A DNA stretch of 64,000 nucleotides from Streptomyces violaceoruber (GCF_033406955.1 NZ_CP137734.1:5580001-5644000); one strand, 5' to 3'. Positions 34,269 to 43,053 are shown, counted from the stretch's first letter. Translations and numbers: made by a program. Notes: a model not told the origin generated them from the sequence alone.

Positions 34269-34754
34269 ATGCGCGTGTATCTCGGCTCGGACCATGCGGG
34301 CTTCGAACTCAAGAACCACCTCGTCGAGTGGCTCGCGGCGGCGGGACACGAGCCCGTCGACTGCGGTCCGCACATCTACGACGCCCAGGACGACTACCCG
34401 CCCTTCTGCCTGCGCGCCGCCGAGCGCACGGCCGCGGACCAGGGCGCCCTCGGCATCGTGATCGGCGGTTCCGGCAACGGCGAGCAGATCGCGGCGAACA
34501 AGGTGAAGGGCGTGCGCGCGGCGCTGGCCTGGAGCGAGGAGACGGCGTCGCTGGGCCGCCAGCACAACAACGCCAACGTCGTCGCGGTCGGCGCCCGCAT
34601 GCACACGCAGGAGGAGGCGACGAAGTTCGTCGAGACCTTCCTCGGCACCCCGTTCTCCGGCGACGAACGCCACATCCGCCGCATCGACATGCTCACGTCC
34701 TACGAGACGACGGGCGACCTTCCCCCGGTCCCGTCCCACCACCCGCAGCAGTAG
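34269..34754 (+). CDS. rpiB: Ribose-5-phosphate isomerase B
   Basis: This 161-residue enzyme interconverts ribose 5-phosphate and ribulose 5-phosphate in the pentose phosphate pathway. The start MRVYLGSDHAGFELK (Asp8, His9), the phosphate loop GIVIGGSGNGEQIAANK and RQHNNANVVAVGAR are typical. The catalytic Cys of the E. coli form is replaced by Ser68 with Glu72 nearby, as in the M. tuberculosis enzyme. No ribosome site is seen before the ATG. It is about 100 bp upstream of the Fpg/Nei gene in the same direction, an order shared with mycobacteria. Confidence 0.95.
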   Translation: MRVYLGSDHAGFELKNHLVEWLAAAGHEPVDCGPHIYDAQDDYPPFCLRAAERTAADQGALGIVIGGSGNGEQIAANKVKGVRAALAWSEETASLGRQHNNANVVAVGARMHTQEEATKFVETFLGTPFSGDERHIRRIDMLTSYETTGDLPPVPSHHPQQ

Positions 34755-34860
34755 AACCCCCGCAGCAGCACCCCGATCCCCCGACCGCCCTGCCGCCCCC
34801 CACCGCACGAGCACCGGGGGGCGGCACCGGCCTCGCGGGCCGGGCGAAAGGACACCTCAC

Positions 34861-35703
34861 GTGCCAGAGGGGCACACGATCCACCGGCTGGCCCAGGACT
34901 GCACCGCCGCCTTCGCCCGCACGGCAGTCCGCGTCACCAGCCCGCAGGGGAAGTTCGCCGACTCGGCCGCCCTCCTCGACGGCACCGTCCTGACCACCGC
35001 CGACGCCCACGGCAAGCACCTCTTCCTCGGCTTCGGCGCAGCCGGGAACGCGGCCGAGGACGCCGCCGAGAACCCCGCCTGGGTCCACATCCACCTGGGC
35101 CTCTTCGGCAAGGTCGCCTTCGGCCCGGTCCCCGCGCCCCCGCCCACGGACACCGTCCGCCTCCGCCTGGCCAACGACACCGCCCACGTCGACCTCCGCG
35201 GCCCCACCACCTGCGCCCTGATCACGGACCCCGAGAAGCGGGCGATACACGACCGCCTCGGCCCCGACCCCCTGCGCCCGGACGCCGACCCGGCGGCCGC
35301 CCACCGCCGGATCTCCCGCAGCCGCACCACCATCGCCGCCCTGCTCATGGACCAGAAGGTCATCGCCGGCGTCGGCAACGTCTACCGTGCCGAAGTCCTC
35401 TTCCGCCACGGCATCGACCCGTACCGCCCCGGCAAGGACCTCACCCCCGCCGAGTGGGACACCATCTGGCAGGACCTCACCGCCCTCATGCGCGAGGGGG
35501 TGCGGAACAACCGCATCGACACCGTCCGCCCCGAGCACACCCCCGAGGCCATGGGCCGCCCGCCCCGCGTCGACGACCACGGCGGCGAGGTCTACGTCTA
35601 CCGCCGGGCCAACCAGCCCTGCCACCTGTGCGGCGGCCCGATCAGCACGGCCGGCCTCGCCGCCCGCAACCTCTTCTGGTGCCCCACCTGTCAGAAACGG
35701 TGA
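34861..35703 (+). CDS. Fpg/Nei-family DNA glycosylase
   Basis: This 280-residue base-excision repair enzyme excises oxidised bases and nicks at the abasic site. After Met removal the N-terminal Pro is the nucleophile (MPEGHTIHR), Glu3 is conserved, and LLMDQKVIAGVGNVYRAEVLF is the H2TH region. The C-terminal zinc finger is complete (Cys254-x2-Cys257, Cys274-x2-Cys277). It is closest in pattern to M. tuberculosis Rv2464c (MPEGHT, SPQGKFADSA, AHGKHLF, LRGPT). GTG start with AAAGGA 8 bp upstream. Confidence 0.93.
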   Translation: MPEGHTIHRLAQDCTAAFARTAVRVTSPQGKFADSAALLDGTVLTTADAHGKHLFLGFGAAGNAAEDAAENPAWVHIHLGLFGKVAFGPVPAPPPTDTVRLRLANDTAHVDLRGPTTCALITDPEKRAIHDRLGPDPLRPDADPAAAHRRISRSRTTIAALLMDQKVIAGVGNVYRAEVLFRHGIDPYRPGKDLTPAEWDTIWQDLTALMREGVRNNRIDTVRPEHTPEAMGRPPRVDDHGGEVYVYRRANQPCHLCGGPISTAGLAARNLFWCPTCQKR

Positions 35704-35713
35704 GAGCCCGCAC

Positions 35714-37006
35714 TCAGAACCCGTGCGGCAGCCACGGCGCCACGTCCGACCCGAACCCCACCGACGCCTCCGCCAGCGCCCCGGCCCGCACCTCGCGCAC
35801 CCGCCCGGCCGCGCCCAGCGAACTCAGCCGCACACCCCCCAGGTACGCCGCGCCCAACTCCCGCACGGACAGCGCCAGATCCGCCCCGTCGGACGTACGC
35901 TCGCACGACGCGCCCTTCGCGTCGCCGCTCAGCCGCCAACGCCCCGCGTTCCAGGGGCAGAAGGCATCCTCGACCTCGAACACCACGTCCACCGGCGCCT
36001 GGTAGGTCCGCGCCGCGAGCGCCGCCCCCACGTCCACCAGCCGCACGTACAACGCGTCCCGCGACTCCGGCCGGCACCGCCGGATGTCCGACACCTGGTA
36101 CTGCCACGCCTCGTCCACCGGCCGCCCCCGCACCGCCAGCCGGGAGGTCAGGTCGACGTCGTACAGGAACCGCCACAACGCCGCCTCGGTCGCCGGGTCG
36201 AGCCCCGCCAAGTCGTCGAGGACCACCGTGCCCCCGGCCCCCTCGGGCCCCCAGGCCGGCCGCACCCGGAAGCGCGCGAACCCGGTGACCTCGCCGCCCC
36301 GCCGGGCCACGACGCACTGCAGGGGCGAGGCGCCGTCCCGCCCGCTCTCCGGATCCAGCAGCGCCAGCCGCTCCCAGCCGGGCCGCCGGGCCAGCATCCC
36401 CGGCCGCCCCGGCACCAGCCGGGCGTACACCGCCTCGCACGCGTCGAGCACGTCGGCGGGCGCCGCGTACCGCAGCCGTACGTCATCCGTACCGGCCGGC
36501 ACCGACAGCCGGACCCGGCTCGTGTCGATCTCCGCGCTCAGCGAGAAGGTCGCGGCGCCGTACCCGAAGCGGCCGTAGATGGCCGGCTCGGAGGCCGTCA
36601 GGACCGCCAGCGGCTCGCCCCAGGCCCGTACGTCGTCCAACTGCCGCCGCATCATCGACGTCAGCACGCCCCGGCGCCGGTGCGTGGCGGCGACGCTCAC
36701 CATCGTCACGCCCGCCGCGCGCACCTGCGCGCCGCCCGGCACGGTCATCCGGAAGTCGAACGACCCCGTCGTCCCGACGCACGCCTCGGCCGCCCCGTCG
36801 CGCTCCCAGACGCCGATCGACCGGTCCACCCGCGTCAGCTCCCGGAACAGCTCCAGCTCCTCGGCCGGCTCCGGAACCCCGCCGAAGGCACGGATCAGCG
36901 ACCCGTACCAGCTGTCCCACTCCTCGCGCCGCAGCACCCGCGGCTCCATCGTCATCGTCGTCGTCTTCGTCACGCCGCCGCCGTCATCACCCGTGGACCG
37001 TTCCAT
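35714..37006 (-). CDS. Eis-like GNAT N-acetyltransferase
   Basis: This 430-residue protein has the layout of the Eis family. It has an N-terminal GNAT domain with the acetyl-CoA loop (VAATHRRRGVLTSMMRRQL), a second GNAT-like domain, and a C-terminal sterol-carrier-like domain (from about residue 310, DVVFEVEDAFCPWNAGRWRL) ending in a free C-terminus (WLPHGF) that in Eis proteins acts as the catalytic carboxylate. Members acetylate amines such as aminoglycosides or lysines. The start is uncertain: ATG at 37006 is chosen, but GTG at 36973 or ATG near 36952 are possible, none with a clear ribosome site. Confidence 0.87.
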   Translation of the reverse strand: MERSTGDDGGGVTKTTTMTMEPRVLRREEWDSWYGSLIRAFGGVPEPAEELELFRELTRVDRSIGVWERDGAAEACVGTTGSFDFRMTVPGGAQVRAAGVTMVSVAATHRRRGVLTSMMRRQLDDVRAWGEPLAVLTASEPAIYGRFGYGAATFSLSAEIDTSRVRLSVPAGTDDVRLRYAAPADVLDACEAVYARLVPGRPGMLARRPGWERLALLDPESGRDGASPLQCVVARRGGEVTGFARFRVRPAWGPEGAGGTVVLDDLAGLDPATEAALWRFLYDVDLTSRLAVRGRPVDEAWQYQVSDIRRCRPESRDALYVRLVDVGAALAARTYQAPVDVVFEVEDAFCPWNAGRWRLSGDAKGASCERTSDGADLALSVRELGAAYLGGVRLSSLGAAGRVREVRAGALAEASVGFGSDVAPWLPHGF

Positions 37007-37153
37007 ACGGCATGCGTACCAGGGCGGCACGAGTCGGGCGACACAATTTCCGCAGGGGTGCGGCGCGGGAGCCGTTCGTGAAGTTCACTGTGAAGTCCGG
37101 TCTCGGACGGGGGACAAGTGGGACCTCCCGTGCCAAGCGGCCGGTCCGATGGA

Positions 37154-37159
37154 TAGGGT
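37154..37159 (+). promoter_or_regulatory. -10 box of a probable leaderless promoter
   Basis: TAGGGT, 9 bp before the phosphatase ATG at 37169, with no purine-rich ribosome site between. Confidence 0.4.
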
Positions 37160-37168
37160 CCCGAACTA

Positions 37169-38356
37169 ATGGCAGCAGGACGACAGCGGCGCGCGGAGGC
37201 CGAGACGTTCACGGCCCGGTGGAAGAAGCAGTGGCACCGGGCCCGCGTCGGCGTGCGCCGGGCCGCCGTCGACTACTTCCGCGGCGACGGCTCGGACTGG
37301 ATCGCGCTCGCCGGACTGCTGCTGACGATCCCCGTCATCGCGGCCACCACGATGGCCAACTCGGTGTGGTGCTCCCCCTCCGCGCTGGTCATCCCGATCG
37401 TCGCGGGCGGCCTGCTGCTGCGCCCGGCGAGCCTGCTCGGCCTGTACGCCGCGGCGGCCACCGCGCTGATCGTGGAGTCGGTGCAGCTCGGCCCGTACAC
37501 CGAGGGACCGTCGCGGGTCACCCCCGGCGTGGTCCTCGTCGTCGCGGCCTGCGGCTTCTTCGGACTCCTCGTCGCCCAGTTCCGCAGCCGGGTCGGCGTG
37601 CCCTGGCGGCGCGGCGGCACCATGCTCTTCGACCTGCGCGAACGCATCCGCGTCCAGAGCAAGTTGCCCAAGCTGCCCAAGGGCTGGCACCGCGAGATGG
37701 CGCTGCGCCCGGCCGGCGGCCAGTCCTTCTCCGGCGACTTCGTCGTCGCGGCCCGCACCAACGGCGGCCGGACGCTGGAGGTCGTCCTCACCGACGTCTC
37801 CGGCAAGGGCATGGACGCCGCCTCGCGCGCCCTGCTGCTGTCGGGGGCCTTCGGCGGACTGCTGGGCAGCCTGCCCCCGCACGCCTTCCTGCCGGCCGCC
37901 AACGGCTACCTCCTCCGCCAGGACTGGGACGAGGGCTTCGCCACCTCCATCCACCTCGTCCTGGACCTCGACTCCGGCGACTACGAGCTGTACTCCGCCG
38001 GGCACCCGCCGGGCCTCCAGCTCAGCGCGGGCACCGGCCGCTGGGAGGAGAAGTCCGCCGACGGACCGCTGCTCGGCGTGTACGACGGTGCGCAGTTCGA
38101 CCAGGTGAAGGGCTCGCTGCGGCCCGGGGACGTACTGATGCTGTTCACGGACGGACTGGTGGAGACCTCCGACCGGGACATCGCCGAGGGCATCGACCGC
38201 CTCACCGGCGAGGCCGACCGCTATGTCGCGGGCGGCTTCCACGGCGCGGCCTGGCACCTGATCGAGGCCGTGGCCAAGGACGTCAACGACGACCGGGCAC
38301 TGCTGCTGATCTGCCGGGAGGGCCCGACGGCCCAGTCCGCGCCGGCCACGGACTGA
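37169..38356 (+). CDS. Membrane-bound SpoIIE/RsbU-type PP2C phosphatase
   Basis: This 395-residue protein has a basic N-terminus, three or four transmembrane helices (about 43-135) and a cytoplasmic PP2C-like (SpoIIE) domain (about 165-385). Metal-binding aspartates are seen in QSFSGDFVVA, VVLTDVSGKGMDAA and MLFTDGLVE. Such phosphatases dephosphorylate anti-anti-sigma factors and so release alternative sigma factors in stress or development. No sigma or anti-anti-sigma gene is adjacent, so its partner is elsewhere. The next gene follows at 23 bp. Confidence 0.9.
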   Translation: MAAGRQRRAEAETFTARWKKQWHRARVGVRRAAVDYFRGDGSDWIALAGLLLTIPVIAATTMANSVWCSPSALVIPIVAGGLLLRPASLLGLYAAAATALIVESVQLGPYTEGPSRVTPGVVLVVAACGFFGLLVAQFRSRVGVPWRRGGTMLFDLRERIRVQSKLPKLPKGWHREMALRPAGGQSFSGDFVVAARTNGGRTLEVVLTDVSGKGMDAASRALLLSGAFGGLLGSLPPHAFLPAANGYLLRQDWDEGFATSIHLVLDLDSGDYELYSAGHPPGLQLSAGTGRWEEKSADGPLLGVYDGAQFDQVKGSLRPGDVLMLFTDGLVETSDRDIAEGIDRLTGEADRYVAGGFHGAAWHLIEAVAKDVNDDRALLLICREGPTAQSAPATD

Positions 38357-38379
38357 GGCCCGCGCCGCATACTGGGCCC

Positions 38380-38874
38380 ATGCCGCCCATGCCGCCCACG
38401 CCACCCCTGCCTCACGACTCCGGACCGCCCGCCCGGCCGCTCTCCCTGGCCGAGGTCGAGGCCACGGCCCGCGCCGCCCACGCCGGACAGACCGACAAGG
38501 CGGGCCGGCCGTACGCCGAGCACCTGCGGGCCGTCGCCGAGGGCGTGCGGCGGCGCGGCGGCGACGCCGAGCAGATCGCGGCCGCCTGGCTGCACGACGC
38601 CGTGGAGGACGACGCGTTGACCGAGGGGTGGCTGGCCGAGGCGCCGCTGAGCCGCCGTACCAAGGACATCGTCCTGGCCCTCACCAAGCGGGCGGGGGAG
38701 CCGCCCGAGGCGTACGCCGCGCGGATCCTGGCCACCCCCGGCGCGCGGCTGGTCAAGGAGGCCGACCTGGCGCACAACGCCGACCCCGCGCGGCTGGCTG
38801 TCCTCGACGGGGCCACCCGCACACGACTGACCGAGAAGTACACGCGGATGCGCGCCCTTCTCGGTCAGGGGTGA
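38380..38874 (+). CDS. HD-domain protein, MESH1/SpoT hydrolase-like
   Basis: 164 residues. The core reads like a small (p)ppGpp-hydrolase HD domain: ARAAHAGQTDKAGRPYAEHLRAVAEGV, then AAAWLHDAVEDDALT (the HD pair) and VKEADLAHNADPARL (the second Asp and Asn). Metal ligands are His in AEH, His-Asp in LHD and Asp in EADLAH. The synthetase half of RelA/SpoT is absent. Whether it acts on alarmones or other nucleotides cannot be decided. It starts 23 bp after the phosphatase gene; two ATGs (38380, 38389) are possible and neither has a ribosome site. Confidence 0.8.
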   Translation: MPPMPPTPPLPHDSGPPARPLSLAEVEATARAAHAGQTDKAGRPYAEHLRAVAEGVRRRGGDAEQIAAAWLHDAVEDDALTEGWLAEAPLSRRTKDIVLALTKRAGEPPEAYAARILATPGARLVKEADLAHNADPARLAVLDGATRTRLTEKYTRMRALLGQG

Positions 38875-38884
38875 CCCACCGGTT

Positions 38885-40054
38885 CTAGACGGAGACCTTC
38901 TCGCCGCCGGCGTTCGAAGCGGCGGGCTCGGTGGACGTCTCGCGTGCGCCGGGACCGGCTGCCTGGTCCCGCTTCCCGCGCCCCCGGGCGGTGTCACCGG
39001 GATCCCGTCCGAAGGCCCAGTCCATCCTCGGTTCGACCACGTACCGCAGGACCCGCTGGACGGGCCTGGTGCACAGCAGGGTGACGGCGGTGGCGCCGAG
39101 TACGGTGAGCCCGATCTCGCCGAGCGGCCGGTCCAGGAAGGGCTGCTGGAACCAGCCGGTGTAGTCGCCCTCCTTCACCAGGAAGCCGTGCAGCAGGTAG
39201 CCGTAGATCGTGCCGGCGCCGAGCGCGGTGAACCACATGCGCCGGCCGGGCACCCAGGCGAAGAAGCACGCGGTGAGCACCACGGAGCAGCCGAACAGCG
39301 CGAGGGTCAGGACGGGCCCGGACCACCACGGGGCACTCGTGTCCTGCACCGAGGCGTTGCGGTAGAACCAGCCGGTCTCCATGCGCGGCACCGACCACCA
39401 GGCGATCACCAGCGCCGCCGCGACCACCGGCACGGACCAGATCCGCACCGAACGGCGCCGCACCAGCTGGAAGTGCTCGGGGCGCAGCAGCAGACCCAGC
39501 ACGAAGCAGGGCAGGAACTGCAGCACCCGCTGCATGTTCAGGTCGTTGCCGACGGTGGGCGTCACGGAGGCCAGCGCGGCGATGCCGAGGGCGATCGGGA
39601 GCGGCCAACGGAGCGTCTGCCAGAGGGGGGTGGTCAGCCGCCACACGAACAGCGCGCACAGGAACCACAACAGGTAGGTGGGGTCCAGCAGGCTGATGTC
39701 GTTGCCCGGGTCCTCGCTGACGCGGCGGTGCAGCGCGTAGGCGACCTCGAAGACGACGTAGGGGACGACGACGCCGGTGATCAGCCGTCTGACGCGCTTG
39801 GGGCTCAGGTCGAAACTGCGCGAGAAGTAGCCGGAGATGACGATGAACGCCGGCATGTGGAACGTGTACAGGACCCGGTAGAGGGTCTCCACGGTCCGGT
39901 TCCCGTCCAGGATCTGACCCCAGGCGTGGCCCACACCGACCAGGACGATCGCCAGGTACTTGGCGTTGTCGAAGAACGCGTCGCGCTGCCGGCTCGGGCG
40001 GGTGCGTGGCGGCGGCGACTTCCGGTCGCCGTCGGATCGCAGCGAGCTAGTCAT
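38885..40054 (-). CDS. Acyltransferase 3 family membrane protein
   Basis: 389 residues with about ten hydrophobic helices. The start of the membrane part (RDAFFDNAKYLAIVLVGVGHAWGQIL, with the conserved His) and TFHMPAFIVISGYFSR are family signatures of acyltransferase 3 (OafA/NodX type), which acylate sugars or lipids from the membrane. The C-terminal 45 residues are polar and probably cytoplasmic. A GGGGG site is just before the ATG at 40054. It is convergent with the HD gene by 10 bp. The substrate is unknown. Confidence 0.9.
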   Translation of the reverse strand: MTSSLRSDGDRKSPPPRTRPSRQRDAFFDNAKYLAIVLVGVGHAWGQILDGNRTVETLYRVLYTFHMPAFIVISGYFSRSFDLSPKRVRRLITGVVVPYVVFEVAYALHRRVSEDPGNDISLLDPTYLLWFLCALFVWRLTTPLWQTLRWPLPIALGIAALASVTPTVGNDLNMQRVLQFLPCFVLGLLLRPEHFQLVRRRSVRIWSVPVVAAALVIAWWSVPRMETGWFYRNASVQDTSAPWWSGPVLTLALFGCSVVLTACFFAWVPGRRMWFTALGAGTIYGYLLHGFLVKEGDYTGWFQQPFLDRPLGEIGLTVLGATAVTLLCTRPVQRVLRYVVEPRMDWAFGRDPGDTARGRGKRDQAAGPGARETSTEPAASNAGGEKVSV

Positions 40055-40687
40055 GCAACCCCCCGCCGAAAAACCGGCGAGTAGTCACAGGACCTCGCTG
40101 CTCTGGTGGGGGACGAGGCAGCGTAGAACATCTGAGGCACCCTAGCGTTCGCCGTCGCATTCCGTAAAACACTCGACGTCATTCCCGCATTTCGGGTCTT
40201 GGGCACGGTGTGAGTACCGTGCGAGTACCCCGTAATCCGGGAACTCGGCCTCCCCGGACGCGCGACGGACCCCATGTGGAGCGTCCTGTTTGTCATGACA
40301 CATCATGACTGAACAGCGCACTTACGGGCTTCAGGGGGGTCCTGTGGACTCCGTGTGATCTCTCTGTGATCTCCCTGCGGTGACGCTTCCGACGCACCCG
40401 CCGATGTGTCCGCCACGACAATTCGAAATACCTGCGAACGCGTTGTGTGGGCATGGAAACGAAACGGCTCGAATTTCCCGTACGAGTGGACCGCCGAAAT
40501 CGTGTGCGGGAGGCGACGGCGGGCCGCGCCCGCGTGCGCGGGGGAGCGTGCCGCTCACGGAACCGGCCGGACGATGTGTCACCTGCCGCATGACGGGGCC
40601 CGGTTGGTGGCACGATGGTTCTGGCGGGGGTGTTGCGGTGCCACACCTCCGGGCGGGAGTGCGGACCGACCGAGGGTGTGATCAGTT
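40055..40687. other. Long less GC-rich non-coding region
   Basis: 633 bp without a credible gene. Between about 40130 and 40500 the base composition is clearly less GC-rich than the surroundings. It holds the 10-bp palindrome TGTCATGACA (near 40292-40301), repeated GTGTGATCTC/TGTGATCTCC (near 40353-40375), and a paired GTGAGTACCGTGCGAGTACC (near 40209). It ends with the upstream region of the small membrane protein gene. It could hold a small RNA or an old regulatory region. Confidence 0.5.
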
Positions 40688-40882
40688 GTGGCCATTTCAC
40701 TGTCAGTGGTGCTGCTCTTGGGGATCATCCTGGTGGTGCTGCTGCGGGGAGGGTCGATCAAGGCGGGGCCGGCGGTCGTCGCGGTCCTCTTCGGCTTCTT
40801 CCTCGCCTCGACCGGGATGGCCGACGACATCCAGCGCTTCCTGGACTCGATAGCGGACACGATCAACTCGATCCAGTTCTAG
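40688..40882 (+). CDS. Small two-helix membrane protein
   Basis: 64 residues. Two hydrophobic helices (about 3-19 and 25-43) are joined by the short positive loop RGGSIKAG, and an amphipathic tail DDIQRFLDSIADTINSIQF follows. The GTG has a weak GAGGGTG upstream. The clean coding pattern and the hairpin right behind it support a real gene. I recall similar small proteins near tig in Streptomyces, without known function. Confidence 0.72.
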   Translation: MAISLSVVLLLGIILVVLLRGGSIKAGPAVVAVLFGFFLASTGMADDIQRFLDSIADTINSIQF

Positions 40883-40932
40883 CCCGCCGCCTCCGGGCCC
40901 CGTGCGGTCCGGCCACCCCCGGGACCGCACAA

Positions 40933-40973
40933 AGGCCTCCGGCCCGATCCCTGCGGGACCGGGCCGGAGGCCT
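40933..40973. terminator. Strong hairpin between small membrane protein and tRNA-Gly
   Basis: A 19-bp stem with one mismatch and a 3-nt loop (40933-40973). It is placed to stop both the plus-strand gene and the minus-strand tRNA transcript. Confidence 0.75.
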
Positions 40974-40978
40974 CTCGG

Positions 40979-41049
40979 AGCGGGCGACGGGAATCGAACC
41001 CGCGTAGCCAGTTTGGAAGACTGGTGCTCTACCATTGAGCTACGCCCGC
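40979..41049 (-). tRNA. tRNA-Gly (anticodon TCC)
   Basis: Read leftward, the 71-nt cloverleaf starts GCGGGCGTAGCTCAATGG, has anticodon loop CTTCCAA (TCC, for GGA), T-loop GGTTCGATTCC, and closes with CGCCCGC plus T. CCA is not encoded. Confidence 0.96.
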
Positions 41050-41212
41050 ACAGCACGCGCCGCAGGTCGGTGACCGCGGCACTGCACGCATCGTAGCGGG
41101 TCGTCCCCCCTCGACGCACACCCCTTCGGGTCCGCGCCGCACCTTCGCGGACGCTCCGGAAACTCTGCGGTCCCCGGTGGCCGGCGGCATGTACCCTACG
41201 TCTCGCACCAGA

Positions 41213-41289
41213 CGGGGTGTGGCGCAGCTTGGTAGCGCGTCCGCTTTGGGAGCGGAAGGCCGTGGGTTCAAATCCCGCCACCCCGACCA
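41213..41289 (+). tRNA. tRNA-Pro (anticodon TGG)
   Basis: The cloverleaf starts CGGGGTGTGGCGCAGCTTGG, has anticodon loop TTTGGGA (TGG, for CCA), T-loop GGTTCAAATCC, acceptor CACCCCG and an encoded ACCA end. It lies on the strand opposite to tRNA-Gly and just before tig. Confidence 0.96.
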
Positions 41290-41315
41290 CCGAGTGATCG
41301 CCGAGTGATCGCCTT

Positions 41316-41344
41316 TTGGGCCGTGTAGTCGCTGCCGTTACTAT
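41316..41344 (+). promoter_or_regulatory. tig promoter
   Basis: TTGGGC (41316-41321), 17 bp, TACTAT (41339-41344), about 115 bp before the tig start. A good match to the vegetative (HrdB) type. An 11-bp tandem repeat CGAGTGATCGC lies just upstream (41291-41312). Confidence 0.6.
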
Positions 41345-41458
41345 GCAAGCTGCACGCCCGTGTGTCATCAGCGTCTGAAGTCTCCGGGCGGCGAAATTTG
41401 CCGGACACTCTCTGGTTCCGGCAGAACCCAAGAAGTCAGCCACCAAGGAGACCGAACC

Positions 41459-42865
41459 GTGAAGAGCGCCGTGGAGACCCTGAACCCGACCCGGGTTCGG
41501 CTCACTGTCGAGGTGCCCTTCGAGGAGCTCAAGGACAGCCTCGACGCGGCGTACAAGAAGATCAACCAGCAGGTCACGGTGAAGGGCTTCCGCAAGGGCA
41601 AGATCCCGGCCCGGGTCATCGACCAGCGGTTCGGCCGCGGTGCGGTGCTGGAGGAGGCGGTCAACGACGCGCTTCCCAAGTTCTACACCGACGCGGTCAA
41701 CGAGGCCGAGCTGAACCCGCTCGGCCAGCCCGAGGTCGACATCACGGAGCTGAAGGACGGCGAAACGCTGAACTTCACCGCCGAGGTCGACATCCGCCCC
41801 TCCATCGAGATCCCGGACTACTCCGGCATCGAGGTCGAGGTCGACGCCGTCGAGGTCACCGACGAGGACGTCGAGAAGTCGGTGGAGCAGCTGCGCGAGC
41901 GCTTCGCCTCCACCTCCCCGGTCGAGCGCGCCGCCGCGGACGGCGACGTGCTCACCCTCGACCTGCAGGCCAAGGTCGACGGCGAGATCCTCGAGGACGG
42001 CGTCGCCGACGGTGTGTCCTACACCATCGGCTCCGGCGAGCTGCTGGACGGCATCGACGAGGCCGTGAAGGGCCTGGAGGCCGGTGGCGAGGCCACCTTC
42101 ACCTCCGAGCTCAAGGGCGGCTCGGCGGCCGGCAAGGAGGCCGAGGTCACCGTCAAGGTCTCCCAGGTCGCCGCGCGCGAGCTGCCCGAGCTGGACGACG
42201 ACTTCGCGCAGCTCGCGTCGGAGTTCGACACGCTGGAGGAGCTGCAGGCCGACAGCCGCAAGCGCCTGGCCAACATGAAGCAGTACGACCAGGCCACGCA
42301 GGCCCAGGAGCGCGTCCTGGACAAGCTGCTCGAGCTGGTCGAGGTCCCGGTCCCCGAGAAGCTCCTCGAGGACGAGATCAACACCCGCAAGCACAACCTC
42401 GAGCACCACCAGCTCGGCCAGATGGGCCTCGACCTCGAGAAGTACCTCGAGCTCCAGGGCAAGACCGCCGAGGAGTTCGAGACCGAGACCCGCGAGGCCG
42501 CGGTCAAGGGCATCAAGACCCAGTTCGTCCTCGACGAGCTGGTCAAGCAGGAGAAGCTCAACGTCAGCCAGGAAGAGCTGACCGAGCACCTCATGCGCCG
42601 TGCCGCCTCCTCCGGCATGTCCCCCGACCAGTTCGCCCAGGCCGTCGTCGAGCAGGGCCAGGTCCCGCTCCTCGTCGGTGAGGTCGCCCGCGGCAAGGCC
42701 CTGGCCGCCGTGGTCGAGAAGGCCACGGTCAAGGACACCAACGGCGAGATCGTCGACCTGGACGACGAGGAGGACGAGGAGACGGAGGCCGCCGAGGCCG
42801 ACGCCACCGAGGCCGCCGACGCCGAGAAGGCCGACGACAAGGCCGAGGAGAAGACCGAGGGCTGA
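41459..42865 (+). CDS. tig: Trigger factor
   Basis: This 468-residue ribosome-bound chaperone meets new chains at the exit tunnel and has prolyl-isomerase activity. The ribosome-binding loop GFRKGKIP is at 43-50. An FKBP-type domain follows (about 155-245, DGDVLTLDLQAKVDGEILEDG and SGELLDGIDEAVKGLEAGGEATFTSEL), then helical arms. A strongly acidic tail of about 40 residues (DLDDEEDEETEAAEAD...) is longer than in E. coli and usual for Streptomyces. AAGGAG is 8 bp before the GTG at 41459; the frame is open further upstream but without a start signal. clpP1-clpP2 follow in the same direction. Confidence 0.97.
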   Translation: MKSAVETLNPTRVRLTVEVPFEELKDSLDAAYKKINQQVTVKGFRKGKIPARVIDQRFGRGAVLEEAVNDALPKFYTDAVNEAELNPLGQPEVDITELKDGETLNFTAEVDIRPSIEIPDYSGIEVEVDAVEVTDEDVEKSVEQLRERFASTSPVERAAADGDVLTLDLQAKVDGEILEDGVADGVSYTIGSGELLDGIDEAVKGLEAGGEATFTSELKGGSAAGKEAEVTVKVSQVAARELPELDDDFAQLASEFDTLEELQADSRKRLANMKQYDQATQAQERVLDKLLELVEVPVPEKLLEDEINTRKHNLEHHQLGQMGLDLEKYLELQGKTAEEFETETREAAVKGIKTQFVLDELVKQEKLNVSQEELTEHLMRRAASSGMSPDQFAQAVVEQGQVPLLVGEVARGKALAAVVEKATVKDTNGEIVDLDDEEDEETEAAEADATEAADAEKADDKAEEKTEG

Positions 42866-42894
42866 TCCCCTCGCGCCGTCCCCGACGGATGTGA

Positions 42895-42929
42895 AACGGG
42901 CCCCGGACGTTCCGACGCCGGGGCCCGTT
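42895..42929 (+). terminator. Terminator of tig
   Basis: A perfect 12-bp stem AACGGGCCCCGG/CCGGGGCCCGTT (42895-42906, 42918-42929) with an 11-nt loop, 30 bp after the stop. Confidence 0.7.
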
Positions 42930-42948
42930 CGTATAGGGCAGGACAGCC

Positions 42949-43000
42949 CGCCCAGGGGCGCGGGGAACCGCGCGACGGGCCACGGACGGCCCGCCGCCCG
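42949..43000. repeat. Dispersed Streptomyces intergenic repeat, copy 2
   Basis: CCAGGGGCGCGGGG (42952-42965) followed by a CCGCGCGACGGGCCAC pattern, the same family as 25636-25713. It sits just behind the tig terminator. Confidence 0.55.
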
Positions 43001-43053
43001 GGAACCGGCCAATCCGCCACGGCGGTGGCGCTCCGCGCACCCCGCGGAGCGCT

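Noticed and set aside
40293..40700. Minus-strand frame of 135 codons in the long non-coding region
   Set aside because: Codon positions lack the Streptomyces third-base GC pattern, there is no ribosome site, and it overlaps the small membrane protein start.
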